From Nostoc sp. 106C (GTDB lineage: Bacteria > Cyanobacteriota > Cyanobacteriia > Cyanobacteriales > Nostocaceae), in assembly GCF_002154725.1 (NCBI RefSeq), contig NZ_MTAW01000089.1, positions 1 through 64,000 of the forward strand: a stretch of 64,000 bases of DNA, given 5' to 3'. The notes beneath the pieces are model-generated. The model was not told the DNA's origin. It saw only the letters and a program-made list of their open reading frames with translations, and made no database searches. Position numbers and translations under genes: made by a program. Of this stretch, positions 52,573 through 63,054 are shown in pieces (position 1 is the first letter of the stretch; every line of letters begins with the position of its first letter).

Positions 52573-53565
52573 CTAAAATTGCCGTAAAAACCGCAAATCG
52601 CTGGCGTACAAGCGACGAATATCATCAATTTGATGTAAAACCATCGCAAAGCGTTCGACACCAAAACCAGCAGCAAACCCAGTATAAACTTCTGGGTCAT
52701 AACCGACAGATTTGAGCACATTTGGATCGACCATACCGCAACCCATAACTTCTAGCCAGCGACCATTCCATTGCAAATCGACTTCAGCAGAGGGTTCTGT
52801 AAATGGAAAATAACTAGCACGGAAGCGAATTGGCAAATCGCCAAACATCGCTTGCAAAAATATCTTAATCGCACCCTTGAGGTCTGTAAATGTCAGTCCC
52901 TCATCAATGGCTAAAAGCTCTATTTGATGGAAAACAGCCGAATGAGTGGCATCTACGTTATCTCGACGATAAACTCGCCCTGGTGCAACTACCCGGATCG
53001 GTGGTTCTTCAGTTTCCATGTAACGGATTTGCACTGAAGAGGTATGAGTACGCAGGAGATTGCCATCTGGTAGGTAGAAGGTATCTTGCATATCACGGGC
53101 CGGGTGGTCAGGCGGGGTATTCAGCGCCTCAAAATTGTAATAATCTGTTTCCATCTCTGGCCCTTGAGCTACGGTGTAGCCCATACCAACAAATATATCT
53201 AGCGCCCGGTCGATGATGCCATTTAGAGGGTGGATACGACCTTGGGGGCTGTAAATTCCCGGCATGGTCACATCCAGAGTTTCAGCCTCTAACTGGGCTT
53301 GAATTTGAGCCGCTTCTAGGGCAGTGCGTTGCTTGTCTAAACTATTTTGTAAGGATTCTTTAACCGTATTGGCGATCGCCCCAATTTTTGGGCGTTCCTC
53401 TGCACTCATTTGCCCCATACTTCGCAACAGTGCCCCAAGTTGCCCCTTCTTACCCAGATAATTGACTCTGAGTTCTTCCAGGCGTTCTAAGGTATCAGCG
53501 GCTGCGATCGCTTTTTCTCCTTCCTGCCGTAGTGCTAAAAGTTGAGCCTCTAAATTGCTAGTCAT
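52573..53565 (-). CDS. pheS: Phenylalanyl-tRNA synthetase alpha subunit
   Basis: 330 aa. Class II synthetase core with motif 2 in [20 protein letters not shown] and motif 3 in [16 protein letters not shown]. The N-terminal coiled coil (about 1-85) binds tRNA. It charges tRNA-Phe with PheT, which is not adjacent, as usual in cyanobacteria. Confidence 0.96.
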   Translation of the reverse strand: MTSNLEAQLLALRQEGEKAIAAADTLERLEELRVNYLGKKGQLGALLRSMGQMSAEERPKIGAIANTVKESLQNSLDKQRTALEAAQIQAQLEAETLDVTMPGIYSPQGRIHPLNGIIDRALDIFVGMGYTVAQGPEMETDYYNFEALNTPPDHPARDMQDTFYLPDGNLLRTHTSSVQIRYMETEEPPIRVVAPGRVYRRDNVDATHSAVFHQIELLAIDEGLTFTDLKGAIKIFLQAMFGDLPIRFRASYFPFTEPSAEVDLQWNGRWLEVMGCGMVDPNVLKSVGYDPEVYTGFAAGFGVERFAMVLHQIDDIRRLYASDLRFLRQF

Positions 53566-53774
53566 TAGTTATTAATCATGAGTCATTCGACATTGGTCAT
53601 TAGTCCCACAATTGAGAACAAATTACCAGTGACCTTAGTAATATGACCTTAACAGGTCAAAGGCAAGGGTCAAAACCAAACCTCTGTTTACCAGTTTAGA
53701 GGTGATTAGGTGTGTGAGGATTGTTTTTTTTGCTTAGGCTTGTGACACCTGACATTGACAAATGAGTGATAACA

Positions 53775-53812
53775 AATCACTAATGACTAATGACCCATGA
53801 CTAATAACCAAT
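53775..53812 (+). repeat. Heptamer-type repeat before surE
   Basis: TAATGACTAATGACCCATGA and CTAATAACCAATAACG variants end four bases before the surE ATG at 53817, so they overlap the place where its ribosome site should be; none is obvious. Confidence 0.5.
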
Positions 53813-53816
53813 AACG

Positions 53817-54614
53817 ATGAAATTACTCATTAGCAATGATGACGGAGTTTCTGCCTTGGGTATTCGTACCTTGGCCAACAGCTTGGCAGAGGCAGGTCAT
53901 GATGTGACTGTAGTTTGCCCAGATCGAGAGCGATCGGCGACTGGACATGGATTAACCTTACACCAACCAATTCGCGCGGAAATTGTGGAGTCTATTTTTC
54001 ATCCCGCAGTCAAAGCTTGGGCTTGCGATGGCACTCCCTCTGACTGTGTGAAATTGGCACTTTGGGCTTTATTAGAGTCACCCCCCGACTTGGTGCTCTC
54101 TGGCATCAATCAAGGTGCCAATTTGGGAACTGAAATTCTTTATTCCGGAACTGTGTCTGCTGCTATGGAAGGTATAATTGAAGGTCTTCCCAGCGTCGCC
54201 TTAAGTCTTGCCAGTCATACATCTAAAGACTTTCAAGCTGCTGCTCGCTTTGCCCAAATTTTAGTAGCACAACTGGCGGTAAAACCCCTGCCAGAGTTGA
54301 TGTTGCTCAATGTTAATATTCCCCCAGTACAGTGGGAAGAAATTGCTGGAGTTACAATCACTCGTCAGGGAGTGCGACGCTACGTTGATGTTTTTGACAA
54401 GCGAGTTGATCCTCGTGGTAAAACCTACTACTGGTTAACTGGTGAAGTTTTAGAGGATGTAGAAGCGCCAGAAGGCTTAAATTTACCTCAAAACATACCT
54501 ATAGACGTGCATGTTATCCGTAAAAACTACATTAGTATAACGCCATTACAATACAATCTCACCTACGCAACTGGAATTACCCAATTGTCAGAGTGGGAAT
54601 TTAAATTTCCGTGA
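53817..54614 (+). CDS. surE: 5'-nucleotidase SurE
   Basis: 265 aa. Metal site ISNDDGVSA with two Asp, a Ser/Asn in [14 protein letters not shown], and the [22 protein letters not shown] core. Removes phosphate from nucleoside 5'-monophosphates and helps stationary-phase survival. Length is normal. Confidence 0.95.
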   Translation: MKLLISNDDGVSALGIRTLANSLAEAGHDVTVVCPDRERSATGHGLTLHQPIRAEIVESIFHPAVKAWACDGTPSDCVKLALWALLESPPDLVLSGINQGANLGTEILYSGTVSAAMEGIIEGLPSVALSLASHTSKDFQAAARFAQILVAQLAVKPLPELMLLNVNIPPVQWEEIAGVTITRQGVRRYVDVFDKRVDPRGKTYYWLTGEVLEDVEAPEGLNLPQNIPIDVHVIRKNYISITPLQYNLTYATGITQLSEWEFKFP

Positions 54615-54908
54615 AAACTTTGTTATTTAAAGAAAACTTTGAAACTCTGGAGGTAGTTAAATACATGATCGCTAAATTTAGGCTATAAAGTAGAAACGCT
54701 CTTGATCCCACTGCTAAACTTAAGCCCAAACAACTTAAGGCTTGTGCTTAGTAATATCTCACTCAGGTTTACAAAACTAGCCTTAAAAAGGGTATGCTGT
54801 TTTACCAAGAAATTCTCCTCTACCAAAATGGTAAGACCGCATAAACTGAATAAAAATAAGTAACAATTTGTTTTATTGATCGCCCGCTCAGTCCAGCAAG
54901 CAACACCC

Positions 54909-55805
54909 ATGTCTAGGTTAGATAACCAATTTACCGTGCAATTTTGGGGCGTTCGCGGCAGCATCCCCAGTCCAGGGCCACACACCGTGCGTTATGGCGG
55001 TAATACCCCTTGCATTGCAATGCAAGTAGGGGGTAAACGCTTAATTTTCGATGGTGGAACCGGGCTACATGTTTTGGGGCAATCTTTATTGCACCAAATG
55101 CCGATAGAAGGTCATATATTCTTCACCCACTCCCACTGGGACCACATGCAAGGATTTCCATTCTTTGCTCCAGGGTTTATCAAGGGGAACAATTTTAAGA
55201 TCTACGGCGCAATTGCTCCTGATGGTTCCACAATCGAACAGCGTCTCAATGACCAAATGCTTCACCCAAATTTTCCCGTGCCTTTGCAAATTATGCAGGC
55301 AAATTTGAATTTTTGTGACATTACCGCAGGGCAACCAATACATATCAATGACATTACTGTAGAAACAGCACCACTCAACCATCCAGGTGAAGCTGTAGGA
55401 TATCGAATTAATTGGCGTGATGGCGCTGCTGCTTATATTACCGATACAGAACATTTTCCCGATCGCTTGGATGAAAATGTCCTCTGGCTAGCTCGTAATG
55501 CTGACATCCTGATCTATGATTCTACCTATACTGATGACGAGTATCATTCTCCAACTTCGCCCAGAATTGGTTGGGGACATTCTACTTGGCAAGAAGCTGT
55601 TAAGGTAGCTATAGCCGCTAAAGTCAAAACTCTGGTAATTTTTCACCATGATCCTGCACACAATGATGATTTTTTAGATGGTGTAGGTAAACAAGTAGTT
55701 GAGCAATTTCCGAATGCAATTATGGCTAGGGAAGGAATGGTGCTCAATATTCCTGTTTCTGTTTCTTTTTCAGAATCTTGTCCTGTGAGCAACTTTTCAG
55801 TGTAA
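54909..55805 (+). CDS. MBL-fold metallo-hydrolase
   Basis: 298 aa from ATG at 54909 (earlier TTG at 54876 less likely). FWGVRGSIPSPGPHTVRYGGN, then the metal motif THSHWDHMQGF, then a later His in APLNHPGEAVGYR and Asp in YITDTEHFPD. This matches the RNase Z-like/phosphodiesterase MBL subgroup common in cyanobacteria. Substrate unknown. Confidence 0.9.
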   Translation: MSRLDNQFTVQFWGVRGSIPSPGPHTVRYGGNTPCIAMQVGGKRLIFDGGTGLHVLGQSLLHQMPIEGHIFFTHSHWDHMQGFPFFAPGFIKGNNFKIYGAIAPDGSTIEQRLNDQMLHPNFPVPLQIMQANLNFCDITAGQPIHINDITVETAPLNHPGEAVGYRINWRDGAAAYITDTEHFPDRLDENVLWLARNADILIYDSTYTDDEYHSPTSPRIGWGHSTWQEAVKVAIAAKVKTLVIFHHDPAHNDDFLDGVGKQVVEQFPNAIMAREGMVLNIPVSVSFSESCPVSNFSV

Positions 55806-55854
55806 ACGTTGCAGTCGAAGCGATGGTAGATTTTAGATTAGATTGATGATCAGA

Positions 55855-56235
55855 AGTTCTCAGCGGGAGAGGTTACCTTTGGGGTAAACTGCGAAAACTG
55901 GAGGACACGCTTTGCGGGTTCGCCAGGGTAAGGTAAATGCCTGGAGACTACCTCTATTGTGCCCTTGGGGGTAAAATAGCCGCCTTTTTGGCTTTGGTGT
56001 GGGGTTCTCTGGACTCAGCAACGAGCGGTCAAGCGATGGCACAAGACGCCCTTGCTTGCGACTTCCTGTGGGGTATGCTTTGGCTATTAGCCATAGGGGT
56101 AGTGTAAACACCTCGGCTGATGGCACAAAATGTCAGGGTTAGAGCCGAAAAGGCTCCAGCTTCACAATCAAGTGAAGTCGTAGCCAGTTCGTCAGGCGTG
56201 TCCTCCTCTAAGCGATTACCCATAAGGTAGCTTGT
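55855..56235. other. Structured GC-richer island, candidate ncRNA or transposon end
   Basis: Unlike the AT-rich spacers around it. Many short hairpins: AGAGCCGAAAAGGCTC, CTTCACAATCAAGTGAAG, GGCTATTAGCC, and CAGGG...GCCTGG. Minus-strand frames (56029-56223 and 55860-56126) look like fragments. It could be a TnpB-type right end with its RNA, or an unrecognised ncRNA. It does not match rnpB, tmRNA or common riboswitches as I know them. Confidence 0.4.
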
Positions 56236-56273
56236 GGCTGATTGCTAAATAAACCTAAAATCCCAGAATCCAC

Positions 56274-57419
56274 GTGCTAAATTTGTCTCAAAATGGGTGT
56301 TCTGTGTGGGTTGCTTCTTCGACAGAAGGGCTGCTAACGCCAACTGCTGTTGCTCTTGGCAAATTTGATGGTGTGCATCTTGGTCATCAAAGAGTAATTC
56401 AACCAGTTTTGCAGCAGACAAAAAGACAAGTCCCAGAGACTACTTTGGGCGAGCAAAAGTTGGTTGCAGATGAGAGAAATTTGCTAAAACTCTCACCCTC
56501 TGACTCTACTACTGCAACAAGCCAACAAAGAAACCCCACAGCATCAACACACGAGCATACATACTCAACTGTTGTCACTTTTCATCCCCATCCACAGGAG
56601 TTTTTTTCGGGACAACCCCGTGCTTTGTTAACTCCACTAGATGAAAAAGTCGAAAAATTGCGATCGCTGGGGATAGAACAGCTGGTATTATTGCCCTTTG
56701 ATAAGGAATTATCTGCTTTATCACCAGAAGACTTCGTTGAAAAGATTCTCGTGCAGCAACTACGATGTCAGCAACTTAGTGTTGGGCAAGATTTTTGTTT
56801 TGGCAAACAGCGCACTGGTACAGCAAAAGATTTACAATTACTTGCCGCAAAGTATCACATTCCTGTAACAATTGTTGCCTTAGAAACCTATACAGGTAAT
56901 GATAACTTGCCAACAGACAGTAATTGTCTCAGCATTCCGCCAACTCAAGAGCCACCAATTAGCACTTCACTGATTCGCCAAACACTAGAGAATGGGGATA
57001 TCAAAAGCGCAAATCTCCTCCTAGGAAGCCCTTACACTCTCTTTGGTGTTGTGATTCAAGGTAAGCAACTTGGCAGAACTATTGGCTTTCCTACAGCGAA
57101 CCTCCAACTACCAAAAGATAAGTTTTTGCCGCGCTTAGGTGTTTATGCTGTCCGTGTTTTTATTATCGATGAAACACCAGATGTTGCTCACCCCCTATTG
57201 GGAGTGATGAATATCGGTAACCGTCCCACAGTCGATGGTACTGATACATCTGTGGAAGTTCATTTGTTCGATTGGTCTGGAAATTTGTATGGCAAAAAGC
57301 TGGCTGTGCAGATAGTACAATTTTTACGACCCGAACAAAAATTTTCTTCTCTAGAGGCTCTGAAAACGCAAATTCAACTTGATTGCACTGTCGCTAAAGA
57401 AGTTTTGCTTTCTGAGTGA
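56274..57419 (+). CDS. ribF: Bifunctional riboflavin kinase / FAD synthetase
   Basis: 381 aa from GTG at 56274 (a GTG at 56304 is possible). N-terminal FAD synthetase: VALGKFDGVHLGHQRVI (HxGH), TVVTFHPHPQEFF, PPISTSLIRQTLENGDI. C-terminal riboflavin kinase: GRTIGFPTANLQLP, GVMNIGNRPTVDG. A ~45-residue low-complexity insertion (about 50-95) separates the first helix from the TVVTFHPHP strand, which most bacterial RibF lack. Confidence 0.94.
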   Translation: MLNLSQNGCSVWVASSTEGLLTPTAVALGKFDGVHLGHQRVIQPVLQQTKRQVPETTLGEQKLVADERNLLKLSPSDSTTATSQQRNPTASTHEHTYSTVVTFHPHPQEFFSGQPRALLTPLDEKVEKLRSLGIEQLVLLPFDKELSALSPEDFVEKILVQQLRCQQLSVGQDFCFGKQRTGTAKDLQLLAAKYHIPVTIVALETYTGNDNLPTDSNCLSIPPTQEPPISTSLIRQTLENGDIKSANLLLGSPYTLFGVVIQGKQLGRTIGFPTANLQLPKDKFLPRLGVYAVRVFIIDETPDVAHPLLGVMNIGNRPTVDGTDTSVEVHLFDWSGNLYGKKLAVQIVQFLRPEQKFSSLEALKTQIQLDCTVAKEVLLSE

Positions 57420-57623
57420 TGAGTTCTGAGCAGTGATTGGGAACACTAAAGGGGACTAGGGACAAGGAATTTTAGATTTTGCGAAAAGTTGCGTGGGCGG
57501 GTTTCCCGACTTGAGCAAACTTTTCAAGACAGATTTTGGATTTTAGATTGAAATCGAATTCAAAATCGCAAATCCAAAATTGTTTCCGATGCCCAATTCC
57601 CCAATTCCCCAATCCCACGGTGC

Positions 57624-58532
57624 ATGAGAGAAAAAATTGACGCTCTAACACAAAACCTGTCTCGTACCATCGTTGGTAAAACCGACTCAATACGTTTGGT
57701 GCTAGTCGCTCTTTTAGGCGGTGGTCATGCTTTACTAGAAGATGTTCCTGGTGTGGGTAAAACCCTCTTAGCTAAATCCTTGGCTCGTTCAGTTGATGGT
57801 AAGTTCCAACGGCTACAATGTACCCCTGACTTACTACCTACTGATATTACTGGTACTAACATTTGGAGCCCAAAAAGCGGCGAATTTAGCTTTCTCCCTG
57901 GTCCAATATTTGCCAATGTGCTGCTAGCTGACGAAATCAATCGCGCTACACCCCGTACTCAGTCAGCTTTGCTAGAAGTGATGGAAGAACATCAGGTAAC
58001 AGTTGATGGCGTTTCTCGTGCTGTTCCCACGCCTTTCTTTGTGATTGCTACCCAGAACCCAATTGAGTATCAAGGCACTTTTCCTCTACCAGAAGCGCAG
58101 ATGGATCGGTTTATGCTGTCCTTGAGTTTGGGCTATCCTTCAGAGACAGAAGAACTTCAAATGCTGCAAAATCTCGCGGATAATATCAAGATTGATGATT
58201 TACGCTCTTGCATTACTTTGGCAGAAGTAGCTCAATTGCGTCAACTCTGCTCTCAAGTAAGAGTAGAAACTTCTTTACAAAAGTACATTTTGGAATTGGT
58301 ACGGGCCACAAGACAGGATGAGGAAATTTCTCTTGGTGTCAGTCCTCGCGGTACAGTATCCTTACAAAAAGCTACCCAAGCACTAGCCTTTATTTTAGGG
58401 CGCGATTACGCCATTCCCGATGACGTGAAATTTCTCGTTCCTCACGTTCTTTGTCATCGCCTCATCCCTAGGGGAGGCCGTAGTGCTAGAAGTGTTGTTG
58501 AACGATTATTGCGATCGGTTCCCATTCCCTAA
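57624..58532 (+). CDS. MoxR-family AAA ATPase
   Basis: 302 aa. Walker A GVGKTLLA, Walker B LLADEINRA with sensor residues in IATQNPIEYQG, and the C-terminal lid (SLGVSPRGTVSLQKATQALA). MoxR ATPases help fold or load metal enzymes, usually beside VWA genes; here the VWA genes are 40 kb away. Target unknown. Confidence 0.93.
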   Translation: MREKIDALTQNLSRTIVGKTDSIRLVLVALLGGGHALLEDVPGVGKTLLAKSLARSVDGKFQRLQCTPDLLPTDITGTNIWSPKSGEFSFLPGPIFANVLLADEINRATPRTQSALLEVMEEHQVTVDGVSRAVPTPFFVIATQNPIEYQGTFPLPEAQMDRFMLSLSLGYPSETEELQMLQNLADNIKIDDLRSCITLAEVAQLRQLCSQVRVETSLQKYILELVRATRQDEEISLGVSPRGTVSLQKATQALAFILGRDYAIPDDVKFLVPHVLCHRLIPRGGRSARSVVERLLRSVPIP

Positions 58533-58912
58533 GTTTGTAATGAGGGCTAGAGTCCTCATTACAAAAAGATTTTGATTTAAGTTAAATTACAACCCATTGC
58601 CAATCAAAATCAACGGTGCTCGATAATATGGATGTGTGTAGTCAGTGAGATTCCTTTTAGGCGTTGTAGGTGCTCTTGGTACTTGCTGGTACAAATACTA
58701 ATTTTTGTTTCATTTACAGAAATTTATACACTTTTAAGATTACAACAACCAAGTTTTATCTTTAACTATCAAAACATTAATTAATACTATACCTTCTTGG
58801 AATTCGACAATTTTATTGCCAACACTTCAAAGGTTTTGAGTGTCAAGTTTAGCTCTGTCTTTGTCAGGCGATCGCGCAAATTTTTTCTAAGTTTTGTATT
58901 CTCTAGTTAAAT

Positions 58913-59098
58913 TCAGATTTCAAAGAATCTTGCTGATCGCTCGTATGCTGCAATTGATTCAGCTTGACGGTTTTGGGACGTTGTCAATTGAGGTAAAGTA
59001 TCCTTAAGTGCTAGGCGGTTGTTAGCTGCTAATGCTATAGGGCAAATTAAAGAAAATATTAAAGTAAACAGGGTGAGGGATTTAAGATGATGTTGCAC
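58913..59098 (-). CDS. Possible small secreted protein
   Basis: 61 aa. A good signal peptide (HLKSLTLFTLIFSLICPIALA) followed by about 35 residues with no recognisable motif. No clear ribosome site could be judged. The spacer 58533-59236 otherwise holds nothing visible. It may be real or chance. Confidence 0.4.
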   Translation of the reverse strand: MQHHLKSLTLFTLIFSLICPIALAANNRLALKDTLPQLTTSQNRQAESIAAYERSARFFEI

Positions 59099-59236
59099 CG
59101 CAATTCCTCTAATAGCAGTAATTCAGATTGCTCAATCATGAGAACATCTGCAAAAATTTGCGCGTCGCACAATAAATAGTGATAATTCAATGTCCCTGAT
59201 GTCAGTGCTTGATTTAATAATTTGGGAATGTGAGGA

Positions 59237-59821
59237 ATGTCAAATCTTGTGAAGCGTAGATCTCGGCCTAAAAGCGATCGCGAAGCGCTACGGCGAGACG
59301 CCGAACGCCGATTCAAACGCCAACCTTTTGGTTTACTGTTGATAATTTTAGTGTGGAGTCTGGCTATGGGTTGGCTTTTAGCCCTAGCTAGCAACGCCCA
59401 AGGCGCTACCCCTAACTTGGAAATTGGTACAGTCGATGTAGTGCCTGCCCAATATAAACTGGGGCAGGAATTATATTTGGAAAACTGCTCAACTTGTCAT
59501 ATAGCTTTACCACCAGCAGTTTTACCCACCCAAACCTGGAAAAATCTTTTGGAAGACTCGCAGCACTACGGCGCACAGCTACAGCCTCTAGTAGATCCAC
59601 CGCGCATCTTAGTTTGGAAGTATATCCAAACTTTCTCCCGTTCCCAACGAAAAGACGAAGAAATACCCTATCGCATCAACAACTCGCGTTATTTCAAAGC
59701 TTTGCATCCAAAAATTAAGCTACCACGCCCTGTTCAGATGAATAGTTGTGTTAGCTGCCATCCCAGTGCAAGTGACTACAATTTTCGTCGCTTGACTCCA
59801 GAATTGGAGAACTCGCCGTGA
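59237..59821 (+). CDS. Membrane-anchored diheme cytochrome c
   Basis: 194 aa. A basic start, then one hydrophobic segment (about 35-53; LLLIILVWSLAMGWLLALA) for export or anchoring. Two heme c sites, CSTCH (76-80) and CVSCH near the C-terminus. This fits the diheme cytochrome c (DHC) family. Likely in the thylakoid lumen or periplasm, partner unknown. It precedes secA by 300 bases. Confidence 0.85.
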   Translation: MSNLVKRRSRPKSDREALRRDAERRFKRQPFGLLLIILVWSLAMGWLLALASNAQGATPNLEIGTVDVVPAQYKLGQELYLENCSTCHIALPPAVLPTQTWKNLLEDSQHYGAQLQPLVDPPRILVWKYIQTFSRSQRKDEEIPYRINNSRYFKALHPKIKLPRPVQMNSCVSCHPSASDYNFRRLTPELENSP

Positions 59822-60122
59822 AGGGATGAGGCGGACAAGGGGGAAAAATAACAAATCCCCGTATGGGGAAATCGCTACTTGAGCATGGTCGGCGTTCTCT
59901 GCCTCATCTGGGGGTGAAATGATACTATTAATAAAGTCCAAACATAAGATATGAAATAAAACCAATCATTTAGTAAAGTGATTGGCCAGCCTTTTTGCTG
60001 TTTGTGAGTTAATTCTCATTTCATACCCATCAACAACCAAGAAGGCTGGGTTGGGTTAAATTTTTATAATCTATGCCGAAACTTTAATTCCCATCCCCCT
60101 TTATTTAGTGCCATAACCTGCC
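59822..60122. other. Spacer before secA, no gene
   Basis: A short hairpin CCCCGTATGGGG near 59855 follows the cytochrome gene. No open frame of note. Confidence 0.45.
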
Positions 60123-62915
60123 ATGCTAAAGAACTTGTTGGGCGATCCCAACGCTCGTAAACTTAAAAAATACCAACCTTACATTACGGAAATTAATCTC
60201 TTAGAGGAAGAAATCAAAGCTCTTTCTGATGAGGAGTTAAAAGGCAAAACAGGAGAATTTAAACAGCGGCTTGCCAAAGGCGAAACCTTAGATGATATCC
60301 TGCCAGAAGCTTTTGCGGTAGTTCGGGAAGCAGGAAGGCGAGTCTTAGGCTTGCGGCACTTTGATGTACAGATGTTGGGTGGTATTATTCTGCACAAGGG
60401 GCAAATCGCTGAAATGAAGACAGGGGAAGGTAAAACCCTAGTTGCGACATTGCCGAGTTATCTAAATGCCTTGACTGGTAAAGGTGTACACGTTGTTACC
60501 GTGAACGATTACTTGGCTCGTCGGGACGCGGAATGGATGGGACAAGTGCATCGTTTCTTGGGTTTGAGCGTGGGGCTAATTCAGGCGAGCATGATTCCCA
60601 GTGAACGCCAGAAAAATTACGACTGTGATATTACTTATGTTACTAACAGCGAAGTAGGTTTTGATTACCTGCGGGATAATATGGCCACGTCAATGGCAGA
60701 TGTGGTGCAACGCCCATTCAATTACTGTGTTATTGACGAGGTAGACTCGATTTTAATTGATGAGGCGCGGACACCACTAATTATTTCGGGACAGGTAGAA
60801 AGACCGACAGAAAAATATCTACAAGCTGCCGAAATCGCCTTCACTTTGAAAAAAGATGAGCATTACGAGGTAGATGAAAAAGCTCGTAACGTGCTGCTAA
60901 CAGATGAAGGCTTTGCAGAAGCGGAAGAACTTTTAGGTGTAACAGATTTATTTGACCCAGAAGATCCTTGGGCGCATTTTGTATTCAATGCGATTAAAGC
61001 TAAAGAACTCTTCCTCAAGGATGTAAACTATATCGTCCGCAACGGAGAAGTGGTGATCGTAGATGAATTTACAGGTCGGGTACTTCCAGGAAGACGTTGG
61101 AGTGATGGGCTACATCAGGCAATTGAAGCTAAAGAACACGTAGAAATTCAGCCAGAAACTCAAACTCTCGCGACGATTACTTATCAAAACCTGTTCTTGC
61201 TCTATCCAAAACTAGGTGGAATGACGGGAACAGCAAAAACAGAAGAAGCAGAGTTTGAAAAAATTTACAAACTTGAAGTCACGATAATTCCCACCAACCG
61301 AATCAGAAGACGCCAAGACCTGTCTGACATGGTGTTTAAGACAGAACCAGGCAAATGGAAGGCGATCGCGCGCGAATGTGGAGAAATGCATGAACTGGGC
61401 AGACCTGTACTGGTGGGCACCACAAGTGTGGAAAAATCTGAGTATTTGAGCGAGCTGCTCAAGGAAATGGAAATTCCCCACGAGTTACTCAACGCCCGAC
61501 CAGAAAACGTGGAACGTGAGGCAGAGATTGTCGCTCAGGCTGGACGTAGAGGTGCTGTAACTATTGCCACAAATATGGCTGGTAGAGGTACTGATATCAT
61601 CCTCGGTGGTAACTCCGAATATATGGCTCGCCTGAAATTGCGGGAATATTTTATGCCTCGGATTGTCCAGCCAGAAGATGAAGACACTTTTGGTATCCAA
61701 AGAGCTGCTGGCCTGCCAACTGGAAGTAGTGGTGGTCAAGGCTTTGTCCCAGGCAAAAAAGTGAAAACTTGGAAAGCTTCGCCAGAAATTTTCCCTACTC
61801 AGTTGAGCAAACAGACAGAGCAACAATTGAAGGAAGCAGTGGAATTGGCGGTGCGTGAGTATGGCGATCGCAGCTTACCAGAATTAGAAGCAGAAGAAAA
61901 AATCGCTGTAGCAGCCGAAAAAGCCCCCATTGATGACCCTGTAATCCAAAGATTACGGGCAGCTTACAATCAGATCAAGCAGGAATACGAACAATTCACC
62001 ACCCGCGAACATGAAGAAGTAGTAGAATTAGGCGGTTTGCACGTTATTGGTACAGAACGCCATGAATCGCGACGGATTGACAACCAATTACGCGGACGAG
62101 CTGGACGCCAAGGCGACCCTGGTTCAACGAGATTCTTCCTAAGTTTAGAGGATAACTTGTTGCGGATTTTTGGTGGCGATCGCGTTGCTGGGTTAATGAA
62201 TGCCTTCAACGTTGAAGAAGATATGCCTATCGAATCGGGGATGCTTACCCGCAGTTTGGAAGGTGCACAGAAAAAAGTTGAAACCTACTACTACGACATT
62301 CGTAAGCAGGTGTTTGAGTACGACGAAGTGATGAACAATCAGCGTCGCGCTATCTATGCCGAACGCCGCCGGGTGCTAGAAGGTCAAGACTTGAAAGAAC
62401 AGGTGATTACCTACGCCGAAAAAACGATGGATGAGATCGTTGACTACTACATCAACGTAGACTTACCCTCAGAAGAGTGGGAACTAGAAAAGTTGGTGGA
62501 TAAAGTCAAAGAATTTGTCTATCTGTTGGGAGACATGCAGGCAAATCAGTTAGAAGATATGGCAGTAGCCGAGATTAAAGCCTTCCTGCATGAACAGGTA
62601 AGAATTGCCTATGACATCAAAGAAGCCCAGATCGATCAAATTCAGCCTGGATTAATGCGGCAAGCCGAACGCTTCTTTATCTTGCAACGCATTGACACTC
62701 TGTGGCGAGAACACCTGCAACAAATGGATGCCTTGCGTGAATCTGTAGGATTGCGTGGTTACGGTCAAAAAGACCCGCTGATTGAGTACAAGAGCGAAGG
62801 TTACGAACTTTTCTTGGATATGATGGTCAACATCCGCCGAGATGTAGTTTACTCCTTGTTCATGTTCCAGCCTCAGCCGCAACCAGTAGTGCAGACTTCA
62901 TCAGAGATGGTTTGA
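60123..62915 (+). CDS. secA: Preprotein translocase ATPase SecA
   Basis: 930 aa, full length. Walker [15 protein letters not shown], Walker [27 protein letters not shown], and [17 protein letters not shown]. It drives proteins through SecYEG at both plasma and thylakoid membranes. The C-terminal zinc-binding tail of E. coli SecA is absent, as usual in cyanobacteria. A ~50-residue insertion around [19 protein letters not shown] is typical of the cyanobacterial form. Confidence 0.97.
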   Translation: MLKNLLGDPNARKLKKYQPYITEINLLEEEIKALSDEELKGKTGEFKQRLAKGETLDDILPEAFAVVREAGRRVLGLRHFDVQMLGGIILHKGQIAEMKTGEGKTLVATLPSYLNALTGKGVHVVTVNDYLARRDAEWMGQVHRFLGLSVGLIQASMIPSERQKNYDCDITYVTNSEVGFDYLRDNMATSMADVVQRPFNYCVIDEVDSILIDEARTPLIISGQVERPTEKYLQAAEIAFTLKKDEHYEVDEKARNVLLTDEGFAEAEELLGVTDLFDPEDPWAHFVFNAIKAKELFLKDVNYIVRNGEVVIVDEFTGRVLPGRRWSDGLHQAIEAKEHVEIQPETQTLATITYQNLFLLYPKLGGMTGTAKTEEAEFEKIYKLEVTIIPTNRIRRRQDLSDMVFKTEPGKWKAIARECGEMHELGRPVLVGTTSVEKSEYLSELLKEMEIPHELLNARPENVEREAEIVAQAGRRGAVTIATNMAGRGTDIILGGNSEYMARLKLREYFMPRIVQPEDEDTFGIQRAAGLPTGSSGGQGFVPGKKVKTWKASPEIFPTQLSKQTEQQLKEAVELAVREYGDRSLPELEAEEKIAVAAEKAPIDDPVIQRLRAAYNQIKQEYEQFTTREHEEVVELGGLHVIGTERHESRRIDNQLRGRAGRQGDPGSTRFFLSLEDNLLRIFGGDRVAGLMNAFNVEEDMPIESGMLTRSLEGAQKKVETYYYDIRKQVFEYDEVMNNQRRAIYAERRRVLEGQDLKEQVITYAEKTMDEIVDYYINVDLPSEEWELEKLVDKVKEFVYLLGDMQANQLEDMAVAEIKAFLHEQVRIAYDIKEAQIDQIQPGLMRQAERFFILQRIDTLWREHLQQMDALRESVGLRGYGQKDPLIEYKSEGYELFLDMMVNIRRDVVYSLFMFQPQPQPVVQTSSEMV

Positions 62916-62983
62916 CAATAACGTAGCAAATGTTGAATATCTGATGTATACCAGCCTGTAAAATAGCGGATACGATAGAAATA

Positions 62984-63034
62984 GCAGTCAAGAAGTCTAA
63001 CTTTTTCAGATTTTTTGACTGCTTTTTGCTTTTA
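62984..63034 (+). terminator. Terminator of secA
   Basis: A 15-bp stem, two pairs wobble (GCAGTCAAGAAGTCT with AGATTTTTTGACTGC), followed by TTTTTGCTTTT. It may serve the convergent ATPase gene as well. Confidence 0.8.
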
Positions 63035-63054
63035 AAGGGTACACCCCAATTCGA

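Noticed and set aside
55855-56235. RNase P RNA or tmRNA in the structured island
   Set aside because: The conserved start and core sequences of both, as I know them, are absent.
57624-58532. MoxR gene as part of a MoxR-VWA operon
   Set aside because: No VWA gene adjoins; the VWA pair is about 40 kb away on the other strand.
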